NCBI GenBank assembly: GCA_017961705.1 | Contig: JAGCWT010000106.1 | Span: 1-33,529 of the forward strand | Source of the DNA: Treponema sp. | GTDB lineage: Bacteria > Spirochaetota > Spirochaetia > Treponematales > Treponemataceae | DNA length: 33,529 nucleotides | Reading direction: 5' to 3' | Shown here: in pieces, positions 1 through 7,505 of the stretch | Numbering within the stretch: position 1 is the stretch's first letter | Layout of the letters: every line of letters begins with the position of its first letter | Program-made: the position numbers and the translations under genes | Notes under the pieces: generated by a model | Seen by the model: only the letters and a program-made list of their open reading frames with translations | Databases searched by the model: none | Told to the model about the DNA's origin: nothing

Positions 1-756
1 GCGGCCAACAAGGAAGTTCATCTCAATCTTTACGCCCATCTTCTTAAGGTTTTCAACTTCATTCTGTACAATGGACTTTGGCAAGCGGAATTCCGGGATT
101 CCGTAGACCATAACGCCACCAGCCTTGTGGAATGCTTCAAATACCGTAACATCGTGACCAGCGCGGCGGCAGTCTGCTGCAACGGTAAGACCAGCCGGGC
201 CTGAACCGATAACTGCAACCTTCTTTCCTGTGGAAGCTGCAACTGCTGGCATTGTTGTAAGGTTGTTGTTGCGCTCGTAATCGGCTACAAAGCGTTCCAA
301 GCGTCCAATGCTTACTGCTTTTTCTGCGCTCTTGTACACTTTGCCAACCGTACATTGGCCTTGGCACTGCTTTTCCTGAGGGCAAACACGGCCACAGATT
401 GCCGGCAAAAGGTTTGTTTCCTTAATAATGTCTGCTGCAGCCTTAAATTCTCCCTTTGCAACCTGGGCAATAAACTGGGGAATGTGTACGTTAACAGGGC
501 ATCCCTTTACGCAAGGCTCGTTCTTGCACTGAAGGCAGCGGTTTGCCTCTACAATAGCCTGCTCCTTGGTATAGCCAAGTGCAACTTCCGTCATCTGGCG
601 GGCACGCACCTTTGGTTCTCCAGCGGGCATTATCTGCTGGGGAATGGCCATGCGGTCTTTGTTTGCGAGAGGGCCGTTCTTTAAAAGACCTTCGATTTTT
701 GTATATTCAGCCTTGCCTGTTTCTGCAAGTTTTTCTGCCGGGATATGTTCAGCCAT
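1..756 (-). CDS. nfnB: NfnB-type NADPH-binding flavoprotein (glutamate synthase small-subunit family), C-terminus cut by window edge
   Basis: Only the first 252 residues lie in the window; the gene runs off base 1. The family uses FAD and two [4Fe-4S] clusters to exchange electrons with NADPH. Two cysteine clusters are visible: CLQCKNEPCVKGCP at residues 74-87, and CGRVCP with CQGQC at 121-135. A dinucleotide-binding GSGPAG follows at 184-189. The ATG is preceded by AGGAG at good spacing. It lies 18 bases behind nfnA, so the two are almost certainly co-transcribed. That pairing favours NfnB of the electron-bifurcating NADH-dependent ferredoxin:NADP oxidoreductase over the glutamate synthase small subunit, whose large subunit is not seen here. 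A sulfide dehydrogenase (SudA) label is the same family under another name. Confidence 0.9.
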   Translation of the reverse strand, partial: MAEHIPAEKLAETGKAEYTKIEGLLKNGPLANKDRMAIPQQIMPAGEPKVRARQMTEVALGYTKEQAIVEANRCLQCKNEPCVKGCPVNVHIPQFIAQVAKGEFKAAADIIKETNLLPAICGRVCPQEKQCQGQCTVGKVYKSAEKAVSIGRLERFVADYERNNNLTTMPAVAASTGKKVAVIGSGPAGLTVAADCRRAGHDVTVFEAFHKAGGVMVYGIPEFRLPKSIVQNEVENLKKMGVKIEMNFLVGR

Positions 757-774
757 AGTATTCTCCTGATTTGA

Positions 775-1647
775 TTATTTTGAGGCAGCCTGCATCTGGA
801 CAAGACGACCAGCCTGTACTTCCAGATTGCATTTGTGGTCGGCTTCCAGCTCCTGCTTCTTGAAGGACTTCATGCGGGTCATCATGTTGTTCCAGTCAAC
901 TTCATGACCGTCAAAATCAGGGCCGTCCACACAGACAAATTTTGTCTTACCGCCAACGGAAACACGGCATCCACCGCACATTCCCGTACCGTCAATCATA
1001 ATTGTATTAAGAGAAACCGTTGTCTTAACATTGTATTTCTTTGTTGTTGCACATGCAAACTTCATCATTATTGGCGGGCCAATTGCAATGACTTCTGCAG
1101 GCGGAACTTCTTCCTGGCAAAGGCGTTCAAGAGGAATTGTAGCAACGCCCTTTTCTCCTGCTGAACCGTCGTCCGTCATGATAAAGACCTGGTCTGCAAC
1201 AGCCTTCATTTCGTCTACAAAGATAAGGAGGTCTTTGTTGCGGGCTGCAATGATAACGTAAACTTTGTTGCCGGCATCTTTTAAAGCCTGAACAATCGGG
1301 TAAAGAGGTGCAGTTCCAATACCGCCACCAACGCAGACAACCGGTGCATCGTATTTCTGAATATTTGAAGGGGTTCCCAAGGGGCCTAAAACTCCGGCAA
1401 GGCAGTCACCGGCCTTGAGTTTGGAAAGTTTGTAAGTTGTAGCACCCACGGCCTGGAAAACAATGGCTATCCAGCCTTCTTCCGCATTGGCATCTGCAAT
1501 TGTAAGCGGAATACGCTCACCGTATTCTGAATCAATCTGGACAATAAGGAATTGTCCTGCCTTACGGTTCTTTGCAATGTCGGCAGCTTCAAATTTCATA
1601 TAGAATACGCTTTCCGACAGCTGCCTCTTTTCGATGATTTTGTTCAT
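775..1647 (-). CDS. nfnA: NfnA: ferredoxin-NADP+ reductase alpha-type subunit with FAD and [2Fe-2S]
   Basis: A 290-residue cytoplasmic flavoprotein of the ferredoxin reductase fold. It has an N-terminal FAD-binding barrel, an NAD-binding GGGIGTAPLYP at about residues 107-117, and a C-terminal cluster-binding segment, DGTGMCGGC, with Cys224, Cys227 and Cys239. In characterised NfnAB the [2Fe-2S] cluster has an unusual Asp plus three Cys ligands, which fits an Asp-containing loop here. With NfnB it would couple NADH and reduced ferredoxin oxidation to NADP+ reduction, supplying NADPH in a fermenter. An in-frame TTG start exists at 1665, but the ATG at 1647 has AAGGAT seven bases upstream, so 1647 is preferred. 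A promoter and a perfect palindrome lie just upstream. Confidence 0.93.
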   Translation of the reverse strand: MNKIIEKRQLSESVFYMKFEAADIAKNRKAGQFLIVQIDSEYGERIPLTIADANAEEGWIAIVFQAVGATTYKLSKLKAGDCLAGVLGPLGTPSNIQKYDAPVVCVGGGIGTAPLYPIVQALKDAGNKVYVIIAARNKDLLIFVDEMKAVADQVFIMTDDGSAGEKGVATIPLERLCQEEVPPAEVIAIGPPIMMKFACATTKKYNVKTTVSLNTIMIDGTGMCGGCRVSVGGKTKFVCVDGPDFDGHEVDWNNMMTRMKSFKKQELEADHKCNLEVQAGRLVQMQAASK

Positions 1648-1680
1648 TTGTTTATCCTTGCACAAAAGCCTTGTTTTAAA

Positions 1681-1694
1681 ACTTTGCGCAAAGT
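1681..1694. promoter_or_regulatory. Perfect 14-base palindrome at the nfnAB transcription start
   Basis: ACTTTGCGCAAAGT reads identically on both strands. It touches the -10 box (1692-1697) and covers the expected start of nfnAB transcription near 1685. That is a typical position for a repressor operator. The regulator is unknown, and the motif is not a clear match to a Rex consensus. Confidence 0.45.
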
Positions 1695-1720
1695 ATACAA
1701 CAATTCTTTGATTTAGTGAA
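1692..1720 (-). promoter_or_regulatory. Putative nfnAB promoter, TTCACT-17-TATACT
   Basis: On the minus strand TTCACT (1720-1715) and TATACT (1697-1692) are separated by 17 bases. They match the sigma70 consensus at 4/6 and 5/6. The predicted leader is about 38 bases and contains the AAGGAT ribosome-binding site of nfnA. Confidence 0.55.
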
Positions 1721-1736
1721 TAGGTTTTGTTTTCTT

Positions 1737-3380
1737 TTATATTCCCACGCTTTTTTTGTGAAGGTCCACAAGGAGCCTGGAGTAAAGACCGTCTATGTTT
1801 GTGTCTGTGGCGGCGTCGAACCGGCCGTAGGTGTAGGCAATTTTTATCTTTGAGTTCATGGAGAGCTTGTTGTAGCCTTCAACATTCATGACAATATCCT
1901 GAATCTGTTTTTCGCAGATTTCGTTGGAGCGGTTGCTGCCAATTACCCCGAATTTTGCCGAATAGAGCTTGTAAATTGAATCCTTAAGGAATTCTATCTT
2001 TAGGATTTGGGCAAAGCTTCGCAGGGCATTGTTTTTTTCATTCTGGCCATTTTCGCTAAAAATACTGTCTATGTTCGTTATGTTAAAGAGGAACATTACA
2101 AAGTCATTTTTAATCTCCTGCCTTTCCGTGTTATAGAAGTTGAGGCAGCCTGTAAGCATGTCCCTTTCCGTTGCATTTTTTAGTGTCTCGGAGCGGGCTT
2201 TTACGAGTTCCTTGTTAAAGAAATCCTGTATTGCGTTGAAGATGTAGAAAATGTAGAGAAAAAGAATGCCGATTCTTGTAAAGAAGAACAGATCCGTTGA
2301 ATCTCCAAAGAAAATTTGCCTTACCATATCAATGGTAAAACCGGCCATGTTTATAAGTATTAGGACATCCAGCACGTCGAGCGTTGCCTTTATGGAAAAT
2401 GAATCAGAGAAGATGAGTATAATACCGTAGCAGTCAAGGATAAAATTGAATGCCAGAAGGTAAATCCTTACGAATGTAAAGGGGATGAAGGTGCAGAAGG
2501 ACAGTACGCATGTTATGAATATGTTTATAAGGATTATAAGGTTGAGCAGCTTGTAGATTCTTTCGTCTTTTGAGAGAAGCTTTTTTTCCTGGAGGAGGAA
2601 CATAAAGGCGGAAGGTCTTATTGCAATGAACAGGCTGGAAAGCAGGTAGAGTGAAAAGGTGTTTTGGGAAAACAGGAAACCGATGTGGCTTTCGCACAGG
2701 AGGCAAATGGTCGTTATCATTGTGAACCAGAAAATGTGGAGGCAACGCCTGCTTTTCATGTTCTTGTGGTTCACAAAGTAGAAAATCAATATGATTCCTG
2801 CGGAAATCAGCTGCAGCATAATGGGAATAACCTGGTAAAGGCTTTTTAGGATGCAGCTGGAGATGCAGGTGTCTTCATTGCCTATGTAGATCGTGGGGAT
2901 TGTCCCCCTGAACATCTGGTAGTACCACCTGTTGAACTGTTCATTTTTGGAACTGAAATTCTTTTTAAATTGAATCGTAATAACAAAGCGCGGAACCTTG
3001 CATTCCGGGATTTTTACTACATGAATTGCGTTTCCGCTTTCCGAACCGATTATCTGTTTGCCCAAGTAGCCGGAGCTGTACAATGTTCTGGTTTCGCTTC
3101 CGTCGTCTATGGTCATGAATACGTTTTGGTTGTGCGTGATAAAAAAGAGTTCCTTTAGGCAGTCAGCTTGGGAAAATACGCGTTTTATGGAAAGCTTTCC
3201 GTCTTGCAGGGAAGAAGTTTCGCCGTCAATAATCCAGCCTGAATTCAGCTTTGACCAGGGGGATACGGCTTTAAAAAATGACTGGTGAGTCCACTTTGTA
3301 GATCTGGATGATAGGAAAAGAGAGAATGCAATAAAAATTGTTGCAAATATCATTAAAAAAAAAGAAACAGACTTTTTCAC
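1737..3380 (-). CDS. Membrane sensor, 7TM-DISM-like, with degenerate GGDEF domain
   Basis: 547 residues. A hydrophobic signal/anchor (residues 1-24) is followed by a predicted extracytoplasmic domain (30-175), a run of about seven membrane segments (180-385) and a C-terminal GGDEF-like domain (405-547). The domain opens with RDMLTGCLN, matching the DxLTGxxNR entry motif of diguanylate cyclases. The active-site GGDEF is replaced by YSAKF (473-477), so cyclic-di-GMP synthesis is unlikely and a receptor or scaffold role is inferred. The start is GTG at 3380. It has no clear ribosome-binding site but lies 9 bases after a TATAAT box. An ATG at 3353 would lose the charged signal-peptide start. The gene lies 40 bases after tex. 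Confidence 0.8.
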   Translation of the reverse strand: MKKSVSFFLMIFATIFIAFSLFLSSRSTKWTHQSFFKAVSPWSKLNSGWIIDGETSSLQDGKLSIKRVFSQADCLKELFFITHNQNVFMTIDDGSETRTLYSSGYLGKQIIGSESGNAIHVVKIPECKVPRFVITIQFKKNFSSKNEQFNRWYYQMFRGTIPTIYIGNEDTCISSCILKSLYQVIPIMLQLISAGIILIFYFVNHKNMKSRRCLHIFWFTMITTICLLCESHIGFLFSQNTFSLYLLSSLFIAIRPSAFMFLLQEKKLLSKDERIYKLLNLIILINIFITCVLSFCTFIPFTFVRIYLLAFNFILDCYGIILIFSDSFSIKATLDVLDVLILINMAGFTIDMVRQIFFGDSTDLFFFTRIGILFLYIFYIFNAIQDFFNKELVKARSETLKNATERDMLTGCLNFYNTERQEIKNDFVMFLFNITNIDSIFSENGQNEKNNALRSFAQILKIEFLKDSIYKLYSAKFGVIGSNRSNEICEKQIQDIVMNVEGYNKLSMNSKIKIAYTYGRFDAATDTNIDGLYSRLLVDLHKKSVGI

Positions 3381-3410
3381 GGCAAATTTATTATACCATG
3401 AAAAAGTCTG
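3355..3410 (-). terminator. Rho-independent terminator-like hairpin after tex, overlapping the next start codon
   Basis: A perfect 12-base inverted repeat, CAGACTTTTTCA / TGAAAAAGTCTG (3399-3410 and 3368-3379), has a 19-base loop. On the minus strand it is followed by TTTC and nine T. It begins 11 bases after the tex stop codon. The second arm contains most of the GTG start codon of the downstream sensor gene and its next codons. Confidence 0.6.
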
Positions 3411-3418
3411 TTTTACAA
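3390..3418 (-). promoter_or_regulatory. Putative promoter of the 7TM-GGDEF gene, TTGTAA-17-TATAAT
   Basis: TTGTAA (3418-3413) and a perfect TATAAT (3395-3390) are separated by 17 bases on the minus strand. Transcription would begin near 3383, two or three bases before the GTG codon, giving an essentially leaderless mRNA. The -10 box sits in the loop of the tex terminator hairpin. Confidence 0.5.
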
Positions 3419-3420
3419 AA

Positions 3421-5817
3421 TTATTTTTTCAAAAGGACAGCAAATGGATTGTATTTCATTCCGTCGTCGCTGCCGTAGTTCTGGCGTTCCCTGCGCTGAC
3501 CGTTGCCTTTTGCAGAAGAAGCGGATGCCATGCCGGGTTTGCCGGAAGCAGAGCCCTTCTTTACGATAAGCATCTTTTTCTTGCCGCCAGCGGAAGTGCC
3601 GGATGCGGAACTTGTGCTGCCGTGTGAAGGGGATGCTCCCCTGGAAGATGCGTCGCTCTTAAGGGAAAGGCTTATTCTTCTTCTTGCTTCATCAAGGTCA
3701 ATGATTGTAAATTCCTTTACATCTCCAACTTTGATTACTTCAAGCGGATCAGAAACAAATTCGTCGCTCAGCTCGCTTATGTGGATAAGGCCTGTCTCGT
3801 GCAAGCCAATGTCTACGAATGCGCCAAAGTCAACAACGTTCTTGATTTTGCCGGTTACCTTCATGCCAACGGTAAGGTCTTCAAACTTAACTACACCCTT
3901 CTGCATGATTGGTGCCGGACAGTCGTCGCGCGGGTCGCGGTTGGGCTTTGCAAGCTCGTCCACAATGTCGTTGATTGTGGTTTCGCCTACGGAATATTTT
4001 TCTTCAAGCTGCTTTTTAAGTTCTGCGGAGATTTTTTCCTTTTTCTGAACCAAGGGAAGCACGTCTTTTGCAACCTCATAGTTTTCCGGGTGAACCCATG
4101 TGTTGTCCAGAGGATTGTCGCTTTCTGGAATCTTAAGGAATCCTGCGCACTGTTCAAAGGCTTTTGGCCCAAGTCCGCTTACCTTCTTAAGATCTTCGCG
4201 GCTGGTAATCTTTCCGTTTGCATCGCGGTAAGCAACGATTTTCTTTGCAAGGCTTGCGGAAATGCCAGAAACGTACTTTAAAAGAGATGCGGATGCCGTG
4301 TTAAGGTTTACGCCAACCTGGTTTACTACGGAGCTTACAACTTCGTCCAGGGTCTCGCTAAGCTTTTTCTGGTTTACGTCATGCTGGTAAAGTCCAACGC
4401 CAATTGCCTTGGGGTCTATCTTTACAAGTTCGGCCAGCGGATCCTGCAAACGGCGGCCCATGCTGATGGCACCGCGGATTGTAAGGTCAAGGTCGGGGAA
4501 TTCCTCGCGGGCAATGTCACTTGCTGAATAAACGGATGCACCTGATTCATCAACAACTGTATAGCGTACGTCCGGGTAGTTTTCGCTTATTACCTTGCTA
4601 ACAATAGCCTGAACTTCCGGGCTTCCGGTTCCGTTTCCAACTGCAACAACCTGAATGTTGTACTTTTTAATGGCAAGCTTTACGGCATTGTAGGCTTCAT
4701 CCGGGGCGGTAACCTGTTTGATAAGGAAGTAGCCAAGGTATTTGCCTGTTTCGTCAAGGGCAGCACATTTTGTACCGGTGCGGATTCCAGGGTCAACTCC
4801 AAGAACACGGGTTCCCTTGATTGGCTGGGTCATCAAAAGGTTCTTGAGGTTTTCGCTAAAGAGGCTAATTCCACGCTCGTCTGCGGCATCTGTTTCGTCG
4901 CTGCGGATTTCGCGGAGAACGGCTGGGCTTAGGAGGCGGACAACACCGTCTTCCACGGCATCCTTGTAGTATTTGTTTGGCAGCTTGTACTTTGCCTGGA
5001 TTTCTTTTACTGCATCTGCAACGCTAACGTCCAGTGTAACTTCAAGGGCATTTTCGCGTTCGGCACGGTTGATTGCAAGAATGTGGTGGGGCTTTACCTT
5101 GTTGAGGGCTTCCGAATAGTCCCAGTACATCTTGTATGTGGAAGTCTTTTCGGCTGTCTCGGCATCCTGTCCTTCTGGAACAATACCTTTTGTAACGATT
5201 GAACCTGTGTCCATATAATAGGAATGAATGTCTTCGCGGTTCTTTGTGTCCTGGGAAACGCGCTCTGCAAGAATGTCCTGGGCACCCTTAAGAGCGTCTT
5301 CTTTTGAGGCAACGCTAAGCTCGGGCTGTTCTGTGTTTTCCTTTACAAATTCCTCTGCCTTTGCTTCGAGGGCCTTGTCGTCAAGCTCCGTCATTGCGTC
5401 TGCAAGAGGTTCAAGCCCCTTTTCTGCGGCAACCATACCGCGCGTCTTCTTCTTTTTCTTGAAGGGAGCCCACAAATCCTCAAGTTCGGTAAGGGTTTTT
5501 GCAGACATTGTGGCTTTGTAAAGGCTTTCGGTAAGTTTGTTTTGTGCAAAAATACCCTTTACTATTTCGAGGCGGCGTTCTTCAAGGTTTTTATAGCTTG
5601 TAAAAAGATGGTCACATTCGCGGACTTGAACTTCGTCCAGTGAGCCATGCTTTTCTTTGCGGTAGCGGGAAATAAAAGGAATGGTACAGCCTTCCTGCAC
5701 CAAGTTGATGACTGCGCTGACCTGAGCAATCTTAATGCTAAGCTCTTCAGCGATTTTCTGCATGATTTCTACTTCATTAACTTTTAATGAATCAATTAGT
5801 TCTTGTGTGAATTCCAT
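3421..5817 (-). CDS. tex: Tex-family RNA-binding transcription accessory protein
   Basis: 798 residues, close to the usual family length plus a low-complexity tail. In order: an N-terminal helical HTH region (1-200), a YqgF/RNase H-like domain starting at GVDPGIRTG (340-348), helix-hairpin-helix repeats (about 500-565, including VSGLGPKAFEQCAGF), and an S1 RNA-binding domain (648-722). The tail (722-798) is rich in Ser, Gly, Ala and Lys. Tex proteins bind nucleic acid and influence transcription and stress tolerance; the exact role in spirochaetes is not known to me. The ATG at 5817 has no good ribosome-binding site but has a -10-like TAGAAT 9 bases upstream. It is transcribed divergently from the CPBP protease gene. 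Confidence 0.95.
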   Translation of the reverse strand: MEFTQELIDSLKVNEVEIMQKIAEELSIKIAQVSAVINLVQEGCTIPFISRYRKEKHGSLDEVQVRECDHLFTSYKNLEERRLEIVKGIFAQNKLTESLYKATMSAKTLTELEDLWAPFKKKKKTRGMVAAEKGLEPLADAMTELDDKALEAKAEEFVKENTEQPELSVASKEDALKGAQDILAERVSQDTKNREDIHSYYMDTGSIVTKGIVPEGQDAETAEKTSTYKMYWDYSEALNKVKPHHILAINRAERENALEVTLDVSVADAVKEIQAKYKLPNKYYKDAVEDGVVRLLSPAVLREIRSDETDAADERGISLFSENLKNLLMTQPIKGTRVLGVDPGIRTGTKCAALDETGKYLGYFLIKQVTAPDEAYNAVKLAIKKYNIQVVAVGNGTGSPEVQAIVSKVISENYPDVRYTVVDESGASVYSASDIAREEFPDLDLTIRGAISMGRRLQDPLAELVKIDPKAIGVGLYQHDVNQKKLSETLDEVVSSVVNQVGVNLNTASASLLKYVSGISASLAKKIVAYRDANGKITSREDLKKVSGLGPKAFEQCAGFLKIPESDNPLDNTWVHPENYEVAKDVLPLVQKKEKISAELKKQLEEKYSVGETTINDIVDELAKPNRDPRDDCPAPIMQKGVVKFEDLTVGMKVTGKIKNVVDFGAFVDIGLHETGLIHISELSDEFVSDPLEVIKVGDVKEFTIIDLDEARRRISLSLKSDASSRGASPSHGSTSSASGTSAGGKKKMLIVKKGSASGKPGMASASSAKGNGQRRERQNYGSDDGMKYNPFAVLLKK

Positions 5818-5826
5818 AGGGCACTT

Positions 5827-5855
5827 ATTCTACCTAAAAATGAAATTTGCGTAAA
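5827..5855 (-). promoter_or_regulatory. Putative tex promoter, TTTACG-17-TAGAAT
   Basis: TTTACG (5855-5850) and TAGAAT (5832-5827) are spaced by 17 bases on the minus strand. The -10 box ends 9 bases before the ATG, so the mRNA would have a leader of about two bases. The -35 match is only 4/6. Confidence 0.42.
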
Positions 5856-5875
5856 GGGGCGAGGGGACAAACTCC

Positions 5876-5904
5876 TTGTCTTTTGTGCGATGGCTAAATA
5901 TAAT
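5876..5904 (+). promoter_or_regulatory. Putative CPBP protease promoter, TTGTCT-17-TATAAT
   Basis: TTGTCT (5876-5881) and TATAAT (5899-5904) are exactly 17 bases apart. The ATG at 5912 is 7 bases after the -10 box, the position expected for the transcription start itself. No ribosome-binding site is visible. Confidence 0.58.
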
Positions 5905-5911
5905 CATCTGT

Positions 5912-6757
5912 ATGAATGAAAGAATTAAAAAACATCCTGTTGCGGCTTGCTGGGTTATATTTGCCATACTGATTTTTGTTCAAGGGTTTGAGGCGATTGT
6001 TTTGCGCATGGATGAGACTGTGCTTGCAGAAAATTTTATCAACAAGCTGTTTGGGATTCTTGTAATCTTTATTGTCCTGCGGCTTATAAAATGGAAGTGG
6101 AACAATATAGGATTTACAAAATCCGGATTTTTTAAGAACACGGGGCTGGGGCTTCTTCTTGCGGCAGTATCTTTTTTAATCTCATACGCCGTGGAAATCA
6201 TCATGCTGAAAAACGCGGGGCATGAAATAAGGCTTGGCATATTCACATCAGGATTTTCTTTGACGGGGGAATCTGAAATCCATACTGGGGCGGGATTCAT
6301 AATACTGTGCGTTTTCTTCAATATAATCAACGTGATTATGGAGGAGGGAACATTCCGGGGCCTTTTTAATCAGCTTGCAAAAACAAAACTTACTGCGACA
6401 CGCGCGCTTTTCTTCCAGGCTCTTCTTTTTGGAATCTGGCACATAGTTACTCCGCTCCACAATCTGATTGACGGTGACATAAACGTGGCTAGCTTTGCCC
6501 TGCTTGGAATTGGTTATATAGTGCTTGCCGGAATGATGGGCATAAAGTGGGGGCTAATGTACAAGATGAGTGGAAGCCTTTACGCAGGAATGGCGGATCA
6601 TTTTTTTAACAACTGCATCGCGACAAACCTTCTGCACGTTACCACCCAAACCGGCACCGACGAAATGATGCTGGTTCGGGTACTAATTGCACAGGTTTTC
6701 TCATTTGTGTTTGTTTTTAGAGCGCATCAATGTAGGGCTTGCCGTATTAGTCAATAA
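5912..6757 (+). CDS. CPBP-family intramembrane metalloprotease (Abi/CAAX-like)
   Basis: A 281-residue multi-pass membrane protein. All three conserved CPBP motifs are present: EEGTFR (EExxxR), FGIWH (FxxxH) and DHFFNN, which supplies the last metal-binding histidine. Families of this type cleave within membranes. In bacteria they are linked to bacteriocin self-immunity or maturation of small peptides, but the substrate here is unknown. An in-frame TTG at 5876 would add 12 residues, but that codon is part of the -35 box. The ATG at 5912 starts MNERIKKHP, a charged end followed by a membrane helix, and is preferred. The last dozen residues (RAHQCRACRISQ) are unusual for the family. It borders the toxin-immunity island on its 3' side. 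Confidence 0.85.
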   Translation: MNERIKKHPVAACWVIFAILIFVQGFEAIVLRMDETVLAENFINKLFGILVIFIVLRLIKWKWNNIGFTKSGFFKNTGLGLLLAAVSFLISYAVEIIMLKNAGHEIRLGIFTSGFSLTGESEIHTGAGFIILCVFFNIINVIMEEGTFRGLFNQLAKTKLTATRALFFQALLFGIWHIVTPLHNLIDGDINVASFALLGIGYIVLAGMMGIKWGLMYKMSGSLYAGMADHFFNNCIATNLLHVTTQTGTDEMMLVRVLIAQVFSFVFVFRAHQCRACRISQ

Positions 6758-6872
6758 GAATTACAAGCTGCTTGCCTGTTTGTTTTTGGGCAGCAAAGAT
6801 AATATTGTTAAGATTTGGGGAAGACAATTATCCGTCAAATTACAATTGCTATTTGTAAAAGAGGTATAAGAT

Positions 6873-7274
6873 TTAAAATGCTGACTTATTATAATGTTTT
6901 TCATTTGTAACTAAAAAGTATTTATCTTTGTAAACACAGTTCCCTTTTATCCAACCTCCAGTCCATTTTATTAGTAAGGGGTAATTTTTATTTAGTTCAT
7001 AATATTCACAATATTCTGTTATCAAAATTTTTATTGTAATAATTTCTTCAGTTTCTTTTACTTCTAATTCATTCAGAAGTGAAAGGCCACCATTATCTCC
7101 AATAAAAACTTCATTGATTTTACCAATTATATTTTCATTTTTAGCCAATTTAATACACAATACATCATTATCATATGATATTTCCATAATATTTTTTTGT
7201 TTCTGTTTTTGTTGTGGAGTACAAGAAATGAATAGAATAATTAAAACAAATCCTAATAATTTTCTAAAACCCAT
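6873..7274 (-). CDS. Small lipoprotein, predicted immunity protein for the upstream toxin fragment
   Basis: 133 residues with a lipoprotein signal peptide ending LFISC, so it is probably anchored in a membrane facing the periplasm. The rest is a small beta-rich domain I do not recognise. Its ATG overlaps the last 22 bases of the toxin-tail fragment (7253-7456), and a GGAGG ribosome-binding site lies inside that fragment. This is the usual overlap of a polymorphic toxin and its immunity gene. A periplasmic immunity protein would suit a toxin acting in the envelope or secreted outward, but that is inference. The base composition is AT-rich compared with the metabolic genes on either side. Confidence 0.6.
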   Translation of the reverse strand: MGFRKLLGFVLIILFISCTPQQKQKQKNIMEISYDNDVLCIKLAKNENIIGKINEVFIGDNGGLSLLNELEVKETEEIITIKILITEYCEYYELNKNYPLLIKWTGGWIKGNCVYKDKYFLVTNEKHYNKSAF

Positions 7275-7456
7275 TTTACTGCCTCCGTAAATTGAAATCC
7301 TGAATTACTCATAATATTAGCCATTTTCAATAAATTTTCTTTTTTACTTTTTATTTGTTTTTCAGTACCTGTGAATCCCCCACCATACCGTGCTTTAAAA
7401 TATTCTTCTGCATAATCCCCAACAAATTGAGCTTGACTTTCCAAAAATGGTTGCGG
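7253..7456 (-). pseudogene. Truncated C-terminal fragment of a polymorphic toxin
   Basis: An open frame of 67 codons runs from just after a TAA at 7457-7459 to a stop at 7253. The only potential start is a TTG at 7444, with no good ribosome-binding site. It contains YAEEYFKARYGGGFTGTEKQ and ends in VKWVLENY. Its stop overlaps the start of a lipoprotein gene, as in toxin-immunity pairs. I read it as the surviving 3' end of a toxin left after cassette exchange, not a working gene; the toxin family is not identified. Confidence 0.5.
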
Positions 7457-7505
7457 TTAAATTTTGAACATGACGGTGCTTTCCGGACACACTCCGCTAC
7501 AAAAA

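Noticed and set aside
1648..1665. Longer nfnA from a TTG codon (MCKDKQ added)
   Set aside because: These codons contain the AAGGAT ribosome-binding site of the ATG at 1647.
6760..6800. Terminator after the CPBP protease gene
   Set aside because: A weak GCTTGCC/GGGCAGC pairing is present, but no T-run follows on either strand.
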